Source: an uncultured Pseudomonadota bacterium (lineage in GTDB: Bacteria > Bdellovibrionota_B > Oligoflexia > Oligoflexales > CAIYRB01). From it: a stretch of DNA of 64,000 bases. Location: the NCBI GenBank assembly GCA_903928445.1, contig CAIYRB010000145.1, positions 62,001-126,000 of the forward strand. The letters are read 5' to 3'. A program made the position numbers and the translations under genes. Below the pieces are notes generated by a model. It saw only the letters and a list, made by a program, of their open reading frames with translations. It was not told the DNA's origin and did not search any database. Shown piece by piece: positions 10,507-20,656 of the stretch. How positions within the stretch are numbered: position 1 is the first letter of the stretch; each line of letters opens with the position of its first letter.

Positions 10507-10928
10507 GCTGTTGAACCCTTACGGTGGATGGACTTGGCACGACCCAGTGCGGGACGACGTATGTAAACAATGGCTGCTGGCTGTGCATTGTTAATCGCTA
10601 ATTATGAATAATATCAGTTATTTGAATGCCCCACAAGGAGGCCCTTGGTGGGGTTAGATAAAGGGGGTGGGCGCTTCTCTCTAGGTGGAGTCGCTGGGAG
10701 GTGTGGAGCTTATGTTCCACTCATCAGTTGTTTTTAAACAGGGTCTAGCGTATAACCCAAGTCCTACGCGTTAAAAACGTCCATCACCACCGTGGATTCC
10801 AGGTGGCTGAACAAAAAAGAAGTCTTTGATTAACGATCTGCTACAGAGATAACAGTCCACGCGGTTCGGTTTATATAGCCGCGTTGGGCTGCTGATTTTT
10901 TCAATGTCACCTTTATGTTGGAGTGTGC

Positions 10929-11120
10929 ATGACTCGTTGGGTAGTTCGACTGCGTTACCAAGGTGCTGATAAGAGACTCCTCGAAGCGACGGCCCATGCC
11001 GACGGCGAGAATGGCCATGAGGCCATCATGCGCGCGATCGACGCGGTCAAAGAACAAGCGCCGGGCATCACCGTCGTTAAAGTTGAGGCCAATCCATTGC
11101 GCGATGCTGCTAGCTTCTAA
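10929..11120 (+). CDS. Small hypothetical protein (63 aa)
   Basis: GGAG upstream of ATG; MTRWVVRLRYQGADKRLLEATAHADGENGHEAIMRAIDAVKEQAPGITVVKVEANPLRDAASF; no similarity recognised. Confidence 0.45.
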   Translation: MTRWVVRLRYQGADKRLLEATAHADGENGHEAIMRAIDAVKEQAPGITVVKVEANPLRDAASF

Positions 11121-11263
11121 AAGCTGTGCGCCGCAGGTCAGCCTAGCGTTTAGCGTGCGATCGTCCACCGACTCTTCACCTGGAGAATCGTCTGTGGGCG
11201 TGCGCACATTCCTTGCGTCGGTGCCAGGGAGCAGCTCAGAAGCGTGAGCCTCCACTCAGCATG

Positions 11264-13843
11264 CTACTGCAGCGGTGCCTCTTGCAGTAGTTTTGCGGCG
11301 CTGACCTCGAGACTGCGCCAAACGGACACCAGGCCGATGATCGTCGTGCTAAGTGTGAGTGCCAATGTGGTCAGAAGCGGCACCTGCCAAGTAAAGCTCC
11401 ATAGGTGGTCAAACAACAAATGAGCTAAGGCGAATGCTCCGCCGATGCTGAGCGCAGCACCTACCCCGCTGGCGGTGGCCCCTAAGATGCTGAACTCCAG
11501 CACTGCGGTCCAGCGCAGGGTGCTAAAATTGGTGCCTAGTGCTTTGAGCAGGGTGATGTCAGGAAGGCGCTTCAGTGATTGGTAGCGGGCAATGGCGAAG
11601 ACGACGGCAAAGCCTGCCAGCAAGGAGAGCATCGCCATAAATGCCAGAGCACGCTCCATTTGGGCCAGGATGCCAAGCAAGCGCTCGATCGTCGCTGAGA
11701 CGTCGATGATGGAAACATTGGAAAAGTTGCGCACTAAGCTCGCCTGAACAAGGTCCTTGGCCGCCTGCGGCAGGCTGGGAATCGAAGCGACCCAGGTTTT
11801 GGGCGCGTCGTCGATCAGACCCGGCTGGAACTCAATGAAGAAATTCGGCTCAAAACTGGTCCAATGCACGCGCCTTGTGTTGACGATCACGCCTTCGGCG
11901 GTGACTCCTTGGACGTCAAAGCGCAGGATGTCACCGAGATGCAGACCAAGTCGGTCAGCGAACTTTTCTTCGATGGAAAGCTGCGCTGGCACGCCTAGCT
12001 CGGCTCGGTAAAGAGGCGTTACCGGGGTGCCACTCACCAGTTCTTCGGAGTCCGCAAGCGCCGCCCGGTAGGATAGGTTGTAGCCGCGGCGGAGCTCCTG
12101 CTTGGTCTCCTCACTAAATCGGCTAGCGGGGCTACCTCCCGCCTCTACGGACGTGCCATTGATGCTGATCAGGCGTGAACGAATCAGCGGCGAGAAAAAC
12201 GACAACTTGGTCTGCTGTTCATGCAGGCTCTGCTGCAGGGGGTCTAGCTGCTCGTCTTGGATATCGAAGAGAAATAGACTCGGCAGACTGGCCGTGCTGG
12301 GGTGCGCTAGCTCATGCTCCAGGACGCCACGGATCTGTGGGATCAAATTGATCAGCAAAGCGCCAAGCGCCAGGGCGACAAAGCTCGCCATCGTCGCGAT
12401 GCGGTGGCGGGCCAAGCCTAGTGCCGCCAACCACCAAGCTAAGCGGCTACGGGGTGATACTAGGCGGTTTAAGCCCTGCATGAGACACCAAGCTGCAGCA
12501 GCAAACAGCAAGGTCGCGGCGAAAAAAATCCCCGTGAATAAGCTGCCGAGAGTCAGGCCCCGTGCAGTGACCACCGCTAAAAGCCAAAATAACACCAGGA
12601 CCGGCAGCCACCACGCGGCGTGTTTAAAGCCGAGGGTCAGTTCTGGATTGTGGCCTTCTTGAAACAAGGTGGCGGGTTGGACGCCGGCCAGCCTTGCCAG
12701 CATCGGCAGACAGGTCAGAAGGCTACCGCCGACGCCCATCAACAGGACTAAACCGACGCTCCCGGGGCGCAGATGCGGCGCCACATCCTCCGGCATCAGG
12801 GTGCCCAGAGCCGCCGGTACGAGGGGCAGCAACAAGGTTGCGATAAGCGAGGTCACGGCCGCCGCGGCGGTGGCGAGTAGCACCAGCTGCGCGACATACA
12901 CCAGCCGCACCGTGCGCAGATCCATGCCAAGGCTAAGCAAGATGGCGATGTCTTTGCTGCGCCGTTCGAGAAAGCTTCGGCACAAGTAGGCGCCGCCGAC
13001 GCCGGCTAGAAACAACGCAACGAGCGCGACTAAACCGAGAAAATCACTCAAATGCAACAGTGCCCGATAGATCTCCTCGCTAGCGCCGCGGTGCGGTTTG
13101 ATACGCACATCGCTCGCCTTTAAGGCGGTGGTCAGGGTGCGGCTGATGGCGTCGGCGCCTTCGCCTTCGCCCGGCAATTTAATGAGCCAGCTGCGAAAGA
13201 TGCGACTGCCCTTGGCGACCAGCGAGGTGCGTTCGAGTTGTGGTATACCGACGAAGACCTTGGGGGCAATGCTAAAGCCCATGCTAGCTGAGGCCGGATC
13301 GCGATCGACGACGTCGGCGATGGTGAAGTCGACGTCACCTATGCGCAAAGGGCTGCCGATGCTGATCCCAAGTTGGGTCAGTAATTCAGGATAGACCCAC
13401 ACTTGGGGTTTGCCAAGTAGGGCCAAGGCGGCGCCTTCGCCGACTTGCCCGGCGAGGCGCAGACCGATCTTGCCATAAAACGGATAGCTGCCGTCGACGG
13501 CTTTGATATCGGCGAGACGCGAACGGCCTTGGGATTCGACCATGGAAAGGAGGCTTAACTCTCGCCGCTCTCGACTATTCTTCGGTAGTTCGGCGTGGAG
13601 AGCCCGCTCTTCACTTGGCGTCAGTGGGCGTTCGGCAGTCAGGCGTAAATCGGCGCCAAGCATAGCTCTTGAGCGTTCGTCCAGGTGTGCGCTGAGTGAA
13701 GCTCTGAAGGTGTCGAGGATAAGAAAGCCGCTGAGACCCAAACTCAAACTCAGGCTGAAGGCGAGCGAAAACCACTTGTGATTGATGGTTTCGCGCCACG
13801 CCAGGCTCAACCAAAGTGGCACTCGGCTTGCTCGCTTAGACAT
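11264..13843 (-). CDS. ybbP: ABC transporter permease, FtsX/MacB-like (YbbP type)
   Basis: 859-aa multi-TM protein; overlaps the ATPase gene; gene order tesA-ybbA-ybbP. Confidence 0.85.
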   Translation of the reverse strand: MSKRASRVPLWLSLAWRETINHKWFSLAFSLSLSLGLSGFLILDTFRASLSAHLDERSRAMLGADLRLTAERPLTPSEERALHAELPKNSRERRELSLLSMVESQGRSRLADIKAVDGSYPFYGKIGLRLAGQVGEGAALALLGKPQVWVYPELLTQLGISIGSPLRIGDVDFTIADVVDRDPASASMGFSIAPKVFVGIPQLERTSLVAKGSRIFRSWLIKLPGEGEGADAISRTLTTALKASDVRIKPHRGASEEIYRALLHLSDFLGLVALVALFLAGVGGAYLCRSFLERRSKDIAILLSLGMDLRTVRLVYVAQLVLLATAAAAVTSLIATLLLPLVPAALGTLMPEDVAPHLRPGSVGLVLLMGVGGSLLTCLPMLARLAGVQPATLFQEGHNPELTLGFKHAAWWLPVLVLFWLLAVVTARGLTLGSLFTGIFFAATLLFAAAAWCLMQGLNRLVSPRSRLAWWLAALGLARHRIATMASFVALALGALLINLIPQIRGVLEHELAHPSTASLPSLFLFDIQDEQLDPLQQSLHEQQTKLSFFSPLIRSRLISINGTSVEAGGSPASRFSEETKQELRRGYNLSYRAALADSEELVSGTPVTPLYRAELGVPAQLSIEEKFADRLGLHLGDILRFDVQGVTAEGVIVNTRRVHWTSFEPNFFIEFQPGLIDDAPKTWVASIPSLPQAAKDLVQASLVRNFSNVSIIDVSATIERLLGILAQMERALAFMAMLSLLAGFAVVFAIARYQSLKRLPDITLLKALGTNFSTLRWTAVLEFSILGATASGVGAALSIGGAFALAHLLFDHLWSFTWQVPLLTTLALTLSTTIIGLVSVWRSLEVSAAKLLQEAPLQ

Positions 13844-14498
13844 CGACTAGACGCCCCCCACTGAGGAGGAGACGACGGTCGCACCAGCTGGCTAAGTGCT
13901 CGTTGTGGGTCACCAGGACTAGGGTCGAGCGTCGCTGGCGCACCAGGTCAAACAGCAGCTGCATGACCTGGTCACCGGTTTTAGCGTCGAGGTTGCCGCT
14001 AGGTTCGTCGGCTAGGATGAGCGGGGGTTCGCCAACCATCGCCCGGGCGATCGCCACCCGCTGGCATTCGCCGCCGCTGAGTTGTTGCGGTAGGTGGTTT
14101 AGGCGATGGCCCAAGCCAACATCCTGTAGCGCCGAGGTCGCCCGCGTCTCAACCTCGACATGGCCAGCAATGCGTAAGGGTAAGGTGACATTTTCAAGGG
14201 CACTTAAATGCCCCATCAAATGGAACTGTTGAAAGACGATGCCAAGATAGCGTGCGCGGGTTGCCGTGAGTTCGCGTTCACTTAAGGAACCAAGGACCTT
14301 GCCGGCCAATTCAATCGTACCGCTCGTTGGTTGATCGAGGCCCGAAAGGAGGGCGAGGAGGGTCGATTTGCCGCTGCCGGACGGTCCGATGATGGCCACC
14401 CGCTCGCCAGCTTCGATCAGCGCGTCAATCCCGCTGAGTACGGTGACCGCCCCAGAGGGATGCGGATAACTTTTGCCGAGGCCTGAGAGTTTTAGCAT
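13836..14498 (-). CDS. ybbA: ABC transporter ATP-binding protein (LolD/YbbA type)
   Basis: Walker [10 protein letters not shown], signature [14 protein letters not shown], Walker [13 protein letters not shown]. Confidence 0.92.
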   Translation of the reverse strand: MLKLSGLGKSYPHPSGAVTVLSGIDALIEAGERVAIIGPSGSGKSTLLALLSGLDQPTSGTIELAGKVLGSLSERELTATRARYLGIVFQQFHLMGHLSALENVTLPLRIAGHVEVETRATSALQDVGLGHRLNHLPQQLSGGECQRVAIARAMVGEPPLILADEPSGNLDAKTGDQVMQLLFDLVRQRRSTLVLVTHNEHLASWCDRRLLLSGGRLVDV

Positions 14499-14499
14499 G

Positions 14500-15138
14500 T
14501 CAGTTGTTTCCAAGCAGAGGGAGGATGGCCTGGAGGACGGTCTGAGCGATGCGCTGCTGACCAGCTCCGTTCGGGTGGATGCCGTCAGCTTGGTTGAGTT
14601 TTGGGTCGCCGCCGACCCCGTCGAGCAGAAACGGCAGTAAAGCCGTTTGTTCTGCCTTCGCCACGGCAGGGAACACGGCGGCAAACTCGCGCAGATAACC
14701 CTGCCCGTAGTTTGGCGGCATCTGCATACCAGCGATCAGTACCTGCTGGATGCCATGTGCTTTGGCGTAGCGTACGGCTTCGGTCAGATGCTGCTGCATG
14801 GCTTTGACGTCGAGGCCGCGCAGACCATCATTGCCGCCCAAGGCGATAACCAGCAGGGTCGGTTGAGTCGGACCCTTGAGCAGCCACTTGAGGCGACTAA
14901 CGGCGCTGGCGGTGGTTGAACCGCTAACTCCGGCATTGATGACTTTTATTGGGTGGTGGACTTTCGCGGGCAGCGCTTCAGCAATAAGCTCGGGATAGGC
15001 GGCGGATTTATTAACGCCGTAACCTTCAGTGATCGAGTCGCCAAGAAAAATCACTCGGGCGACGGGACTGGCCGCTAGTGCGGCCGGAGAAAACCCAGCG
15101 ACGGCAAGAATGACAAGGTAAAGTCGCTTTAGCATCAC
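14500..15138 (-). CDS. tesA: Arylesterase / SGNH hydrolase (TesA-like)
   Basis: Signal peptide; FLGDSITEGYGV, LGGNDGLRG, DGIHPN motifs. Confidence 0.9.
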   Translation of the reverse strand: MMLKRLYLVILAVAGFSPAALAASPVARVIFLGDSITEGYGVNKSAAYPELIAEALPAKVHHPIKVINAGVSGSTTASAVSRLKWLLKGPTQPTLLVIALGGNDGLRGLDVKAMQQHLTEAVRYAKAHGIQQVLIAGMQMPPNYGQGYLREFAAVFPAVAKAEQTALLPFLLDGVGGDPKLNQADGIHPNGAGQQRIAQTVLQAILPLLGNN

Positions 15139-15216
15139 CGTCCTCTACATGGCACCAGAGTTATAACATTGCGGGCCGCATCAGGCAAAACCGCCGCTTT
15201 AAGCTAGACTACCGGT

Positions 15217-15909
15217 TTAAGCAACGGCTTTAAACAAATCCTGTCCCTCTAAGATATTGCCCGCGGTCGTAGGGTGGTCGAGACAGGCTGCGACCAGGAC
15301 CCTGGCCAGTTGTTTAGCCTGAATCGGGCGAACCCGGGCCACCGCGCTTAGAGAGCTTAATCCAAGCAGCTCCACGGCGCCGAACAATGGCTTTAGCATG
15401 AGGCTGCCGACCTGCTCGCCAAAACGGAACTCTTGACGATCCCCGAGTAAGAGCGAAGGCCGAACGATGACATAGCGCAGGCCAGAGGAGGTGACAGCGG
15501 CCTCCGCGGCGGCCTTAGTCTGGAGGTAGAACCCCCTGGGCTGTGCCGCGCCGACGGCTGACACCAGACCAAAGACGGCATCGGCACGGTGCCTTGCTAG
15601 GGCCTGGACCAAGCCAACTGGAATATCTCGATCGACCCTTTGAAAGGCGTCTCTTGATCCGGCCTTGGCGATGGTCGTGCCGATGCAACACAGCAATACG
15701 TCGCAGGGGAGCGCCGAGGTGCCGACAAGGTCGAGATCGCTTGGTGCGCTAAAGTCAAAGGTGCGTTCGCGGATATGCTGTGGATAAGTTCGTTTCGTGA
15801 GGCGTCGTACCAGTGCTGTGACCGTGTATTGCGGTCGATCTGCCAGTGCGGCTAAAACCTCGGTTCCAACTAGACCGGTACTGCCCGCGACGATGATATG
15901 TTGCGTCAT
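15217..15909 (-). CDS. NAD(P)H-binding Rossmann protein (TIP30/HTATIP2-like)
   Basis: IIVAGSTGLVGTEVLAAL; YVIVRPSLLLGDR. Confidence 0.8.
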   Translation of the reverse strand: MTQHIIVAGSTGLVGTEVLAALADRPQYTVTALVRRLTKRTYPQHIRERTFDFSAPSDLDLVGTSALPCDVLLCCIGTTIAKAGSRDAFQRVDRDIPVGLVQALARHRADAVFGLVSAVGAAQPRGFYLQTKAAAEAAVTSSGLRYVIVRPSLLLGDRQEFRFGEQVGSLMLKPLFGAVELLGLSSLSAVARVRPIQAKQLARVLVAACLDHPTTAGNILEGQDLFKAVA

Positions 15910-15941
15910 TGCAATCCTTTCTTGCGCGGCCTAGACGCAGC

Positions 15942-16667
15942 TTACATCGGTTCTTGTGGACCTTTAGCAGGTGCAGTGGGCGGCGGCGTACCAAAGAGGA
16001 TCCGCTTGGCCTCAGCGGTCATTTCGGCTGGCTGCTGGATGGTGTTGCCGAGCGCATAGGCTGCCTGCACCGCTGGTCTGGCAGCTATCAGATTAAACCA
16101 ACGTTTGAGGTGTGGGAAATGATTCAGGTCTTGGTTTTGGCGCTCATGAGGCACGATCCACGGATAGATCGCCATATCGGCAATCGTATAATCGCCTCCA
16201 GAGACGTAGGCATGTTGGCTTAGCTGATGATCCAAAACGTTGTATAGCCGGGCCGTCTCGTTTTGGTAGCGCGTGATCGCATAGGGGATCTTCTCGGGCG
16301 CATAACCGGAGAAGTGATGGTTCTGCCCCGCCATAGGCCCCAGGCCGGCCATCTGCCAAAACAGCCACTGCATGGTCTGATAGCGCTCAGCGCTGCCGAC
16401 TGTGGCGAGAAAACGGCCGGTGCGGTCAGCCAAATACTCGAGAATCGCGCCGGATTCGAATAGGCTAAGCGGCTCCTTGCCGCTGATGGGTGCGGTGTCC
16501 ACCAAGGCTGGGATGCGGTTGTTGGGTGCGATGCGGAGAAATGCTGGCGCGAATTGCTCGCCCTTGCCGATGTCGACAGGCAGCAGTTCAAAGGGGAGTT
16601 CGGCCTCTTTGAGATAGATGGTGATTTTGTGACCATTTGGGGTCGGCCAGTAATATAGCTGCAGCAT
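15942..16667 (-). CDS. Glutathione S-transferase family protein (YfcG/YghU-like)
   Basis: YYWPTPNGHKITIYLKE, LFESGAILEYLAD, YTIADMAIYPW. Confidence 0.88.
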   Translation of the reverse strand: MLQLYYWPTPNGHKITIYLKEAELPFELLPVDIGKGEQFAPAFLRIAPNNRIPALVDTAPISGKEPLSLFESGAILEYLADRTGRFLATVGSAERYQTMQWLFWQMAGLGPMAGQNHHFSGYAPEKIPYAITRYQNETARLYNVLDHQLSQHAYVSGGDYTIADMAIYPWIVPHERQNQDLNHFPHLKRWFNLIAARPAVQAAYALGNTIQQPAEMTAEAKRILFGTPPPTAPAKGPQEPM

Positions 16668-16743
16668 CTAGATCTCCTTTTAGCGGGGCATCGGCCCGTC
16701 AAATGAGTTGTACGCTGAAGCTACCTGTTTAACCTATCTCTGG

Positions 16744-17301
16744 CTAGGTGCTGTTGCCATTCTTGGTGCCACTACCGCTGCCGCTGCCCGTGCCGCTGCC
16801 GCTGCCGTTGCTCGTGCCGCTGCCGTTGCTCGATCCGGTATCATTGGTCGCCTTTATGGCAAAGCTCACGGCGCGCGTGTCGGTCATTTTAAGGTCGGCA
16901 TTCGCTGCGACGATGATCATGATAAGCCCATCGCTGAGGGTGATTGCATTTGGTAGGTTGTAAAACTTAGTCGTTGCGTCGTCTAAGATCAGCGTCGCCG
17001 GATGGTAGAATGGACCTCCTATCTTACAGTCGTCACGGGTGCCTGCGGTGCAATATCCGATCGACGTATTAGACGACTTGGTGGCGAAGAGTAGATTCAC
17101 CTGGTCGGCAGTGGCACCGGGCACCGGCGCCAGCGAAAGGTGGATCGGGACGCCGTTGCCGTCCCCGTCGCTGTATAGCGCTGCTGCATTTGGATTAGGC
17201 AGGCATCCCGCTTGAGCGATCATCGTGCCCAAAAGCATCAGGTAGCGCAGTGTAACCAGCGTCCTGGTCTTGCTATAGTTGGCTTTAGGTTCCATGGGCA
17301 T
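16744..17301 (-). CDS. Hypothetical lipoprotein with Gly/Ser/Asn-rich C-terminal tail
   Basis: Signal/lipobox GTMIAQAGC; tail SSNGSGTSNGSGSGTGSGSGSGTKNGNST. Confidence 0.6.
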   Translation of the reverse strand: MPMEPKANYSKTRTLVTLRYLMLLGTMIAQAGCLPNPNAAALYSDGDGNGVPIHLSLAPVPGATADQVNLLFATKSSNTSIGYCTAGTRDDCKIGGPFYHPATLILDDATTKFYNLPNAITLSDGLIMIIVAANADLKMTDTRAVSFAIKATNDTGSSNGSGTSNGSGSGTGSGSGSGTKNGNST

Positions 17302-17839
17302 TCGTGGCTCCCTGCGTAGTCGATGCATTGGTTGCCGTGCCACCTGAGGTAGCGACCTGGGGATTAGGGGCTGGATTGATCAACCACCTGGAGGCGCTTG
17401 GTACCGCGTCGGTTGCGCCGTTCCAGGTGCCAATCAAGTCCTTGGCTTTAGCGGCGTCCATCGTCACCGCCACGCCTGACTGCCCGCTATCAGTGCCGGT
17501 ACTTAGACCCGTTGAACTATCATTGCGGGTTGGTGTGCCAGGGTCGAAGGCCCCAGTGCCCTTATGATTGCCCGGAGTCTGGGTGCCGCCGTCCGGTGAC
17601 CCGCCACCGTTGCTGGTGGGGTCTCTGCTAGAGTCCTTTGGGTCCCCGCTGCTGGGGTCATAGGGGGACTTAATGCTGGGGTCGTCGCGACCTTTACCGG
17701 CGTCTGAGCTACCAGTGTTGCCATTGGCTACTTGCTGTTTATCGACTTGAATGGCTTTCGGGCTGCTGCCAGTGCAGGAGCTCAACCCAAGACTCAGGAC
17801 ACCGACTAGGGCCACACGTAGACACTGAAGTTGGTTCAT
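17285..17839 (-). CDS. Hypothetical lipoprotein with disordered Pro/Gly/Asp-rich region
   Basis: Lipobox LSLGLSSC; overlaps start of the next lipoprotein gene. Confidence 0.6.
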   Translation of the reverse strand: MNQLQCLRVALVGVLSLGLSSCTGSSPKAIQVDKQQVANGNTGSSDAGKGRDDPSIKSPYDPSSGDPKDSSRDPTSNGGGSPDGGTQTPGNHKGTGAFDPGTPTRNDSSTGLSTGTDSGQSGVAVTMDAAKAKDLIGTWNGATDAVPSASRWLINPAPNPQVATSGGTATNASTTQGATNAHGT

Positions 17840-18359
17840 GATGATCTCCGCTCCCGACTACAGCTAAATCCTTGAATCCGCGACCAAGACCACGCCTTTA
17901 TATCGGTCGATTCGGGTCAAAACTTGAGCCGGGACCCGCTCTTGATATTTTACATATAGATTACAGGCAGGTTGCCTGGCTTGCGGTCGACGTATATCGC
18001 TTCCCCCTCGAAGAGGTGTGGTGTCAGCTCTGCGGACCTGGCTCTCGAACTAGCCGCGACCTTGGTACGAGAGACGCAAAAGCAAAACCGCAAGCGCACC
18101 GAGGCCGCTGCCGAGCACCTAAACTTCGGCATTGCGATCCACTATGGGGACGTCGTGGTAAAGGGGGAATGGAGCCGGTCAGCTTTAGCTCTTGTATTGT
18201 AGGGGCCTTCTGGTATAAGTTTCGGCCCACTCGATTTTTCTATACTGCCGTCCTCAATCCGGAACTATAAAGATAAAAATTAGCCGGTTGCGGTATTTTA
18301 ATCTCCGCCTCATAACCTAGGTTAAGCCTGCGGAAGTTCCGCGAATAAACAGGGAATCT

Positions 18360-20231
18360 ATGTCGACCAATCTTCGCAACATCTGCATCATCGCGCACGT
18401 TGACCACGGTAAAACCACGCTGGTCGACTTCCTTCTGAAACAGGCCGGCACCTTTCAGGCGCATGAGACGACGGCTGATCGGATGATGGATTCCGACTCC
18501 CAGGAACGCGAGCGCGGCATCACGATTTCGGCAAAGAACGCCTCGTTTATGCTCGGTAAGGTCAAGGTCAACGTTGTTGACACCCCTGGTCACGCCGATT
18601 TTGGCGGTGAAGTTGAGCGCATCATGGACATGGTCGACGGCGCTATTTTGCTCGTTGACGCCGTTGAAGGTCCGTTGCCCCAGACCAGGTTCGTCTTGCA
18701 AAAGGCGATCGAGAAAAATCTGAAAATCGTTCTGTGCATTAACAAAGTCGATCGGCCCGAAGCCGTCGGTAGCAGCATGGTTGCCGAGTGCGTCGATAAG
18801 GCCTTTGACCTGTTCGTCGAGCTGGGCGCTTCCGACGACCAGTGCGACTTCCCGATCATCTATGCCTGCGCCCGCCAAGGCTGGTGCACCGATGATCAGG
18901 CCGCCATCCCGACCTTTCTTGAAGGTGGTGGGGTGCGCACGCTGAAGCCCCTATTCGACAAGATCCTCGACATTCCAGAACCGACCGCCACGGCCGATGG
19001 CGAGATGCAACTACTGGTGTCCAACATCGCCTACTCGGATTACCTGGGTAACCTTGCCCTAGGTCGCATTGCCGCAGGCGGCGTGCGTAAAGGCCAAGAG
19101 CTGCTGCGCCACGGCATCAGTGAGAAGGGCGAGGCCTCGGTGCAGAAATTCCAGGTCTCGCGTATTCTTAGCTATGAGGGAATGAAGCAGGTCGAGGTCG
19201 ATGAGATCAAAGCCGGCGATATTGGCTTGATCGCAGGCTGTGAAATCCTCGAGATCGGTGACACCATCAGCGGCTTGAACGGTGTTGCACTTAAGCGGAT
19301 CAGCGTCGAAGAGCCGACGATGCGGATGATCTTTTCCATCAACACCACGCCCAACTCCGGCCGCGAAGGCAAGGCCATCCAGTCGCGGGAATTGCGCCAG
19401 CGCTTGCTCAATGAAATCCGCAGTAACGTTTCGCTACGCCTTGAAGATACCGAGGTGCCGGACCAGTTCTACATGCTTGGACGCGGTGAATTGCAGTTTG
19501 GTATTCTGATCGAGAAGATGCGCCGCGAGGGTTATGAGTTTATGGTGGGGCGTCCTTCGGTGTTGCTGCGCAGCGAAGATGGCGTCAAGCTCGAGCCAGT
19601 CGAGAAGATGACCTTAGACCTTCCAGAGTCGTGTGCCGGTGAAGTCACTAAGATGTATCAGCAGCGCAAAGGCTCACTGCTGTCCTACGACGAGACCTCG
19701 GCGGCGAGCACCGACGAGAAGCGCGTCCGCTTAACCTTTGAGATCCCGACGCGAGGCATGCTCGGCACCAACTCGATGTACAAAACCGCCACCCGGGGCT
19801 CGGGTTTGATCAGTTCGGAATCCGCCGGATACAAGCCGCATGCTGGGACCATCTTTCATCGCCAAAATGGCAGTTTGATCGCCGACCGGGTCGGTAAGAC
19901 GACGGAATACGCCTTGGCCTCGGTGCAAGAGCGCGGCGTGTTGTTTATCGGTGAGGGTGTCGAGGTCTATGAGGGTATGATCATCGGCGAGTGCGCCAAG
20001 GATAATGACCTCAATGTCAATCCGATCAAGCCGAAAAAGCTCACCAACATGCGCACCACTGGTTCCGATGGGATCACCAACCTCTATGGTATCAAGAAGA
20101 TGAGCTTGGAGAAGTGCATCGAGTGGATCGACGATGATGAGTGGATTGAAGTGACGCCTAAGACCATCCGCCTGCGCAAGAAGATCCTGCCGGCAAATAT
20201 GCGTGGTATTCGTAAGGGCGACCGGGCGTAG
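18360..20231 (+). CDS. typA: Translational GTPase TypA/BipA
   Basis: IIAHVDHGKTTLVD, DTPGHADFGGEVERI, CINKVDRPEA; characteristic BipA C-terminus. Confidence 0.97.
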   Translation: MSTNLRNICIIAHVDHGKTTLVDFLLKQAGTFQAHETTADRMMDSDSQERERGITISAKNASFMLGKVKVNVVDTPGHADFGGEVERIMDMVDGAILLVDAVEGPLPQTRFVLQKAIEKNLKIVLCINKVDRPEAVGSSMVAECVDKAFDLFVELGASDDQCDFPIIYACARQGWCTDDQAAIPTFLEGGGVRTLKPLFDKILDIPEPTATADGEMQLLVSNIAYSDYLGNLALGRIAAGGVRKGQELLRHGISEKGEASVQKFQVSRILSYEGMKQVEVDEIKAGDIGLIAGCEILEIGDTISGLNGVALKRISVEEPTMRMIFSINTTPNSGREGKAIQSRELRQRLLNEIRSNVSLRLEDTEVPDQFYMLGRGELQFGILIEKMRREGYEFMVGRPSVLLRSEDGVKLEPVEKMTLDLPESCAGEVTKMYQQRKGSLLSYDETSAASTDEKRVRLTFEIPTRGMLGTNSMYKTATRGSGLISSESAGYKPHAGTIFHRQNGSLIADRVGKTTEYALASVQERGVLFIGEGVEVYEGMIIGECAKDNDLNVNPIKPKKLTNMRTTGSDGITNLYGIKKMSLEKCIEWIDDDEWIEVTPKTIRLRKKILPANMRGIRKGDRA

Positions 20232-20250
20232 AGGCTTGTCGGTGCTGGGG

Positions 20251-20290
20251 TGCGGAGCGACCGCGAAGTCGCTCCGCAGGTCTTACTTTT
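20251..20290 (+). terminator. Rho-independent terminator downstream of typA
   Basis: Perfect 10-bp stem TGCGGAGCGA / TCGCTCCGCA with 8-nt loop, followed by a short T tract. Confidence 0.65.
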
Positions 20291-20417
20291 TGCCCGCTTT
20301 GCCCGTATTCGCCGCCTTGGCATCTTTGCTGGCTTGAGCTGCCTTAGCGGCATTTGCCTTGTCGTCGATCTTTTTCTTTTCAGCCTTTTGCTTGTCCTTA
20401 GGACTTTTGTCACCCAT
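20283..20417 (-). CDS. Small lysine-rich protein (44 aa), absent from the supplied ORF track
   Basis: MGDKSPKDKQKAEKKKIDDKANAAKAAQASKDAKAANTGKAGKK; TAAGGAG upstream of ATG. Confidence 0.6.
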   Translation of the reverse strand: MGDKSPKDKQKAEKKKIDDKANAAKAAQASKDAKAANTGKAGKK

Positions 20418-20656
20418 CGCCATCTCCTTAGGTTGAGCTTGTATCAGCCGCTTGATCATAGCCCTATTCCCTGGTGATTGCCCACTAATTCAAATCCCCG
20501 CGGGCCGCCTTGGTCTTGCGCTTGGGACTTAAGAAAATGTTGATTCCTCTGCAAGTCTAAGCAGATACCTAGCAAGAAAAGTTCTCTGCAAATTTCCCTA
20601 AGGTTGTGGCCGGATTGTTCCGAATACCACCTAGTGAGTTTATAGAGGACCATCCT

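Noticed and set aside
10830-11255. Minus-strand ORF opposite the small 10929-11120 gene
   Set aside because: The plus-strand small ORF has a better start context and a more protein-like composition; the minus ORF shows no motif.
16748-16840. Low-complexity gccgctgccgttgctcgtgccgctgcc repeats
   Set aside because: Explained by the SGSGTGSGSG tail of a lipoprotein on the minus strand.
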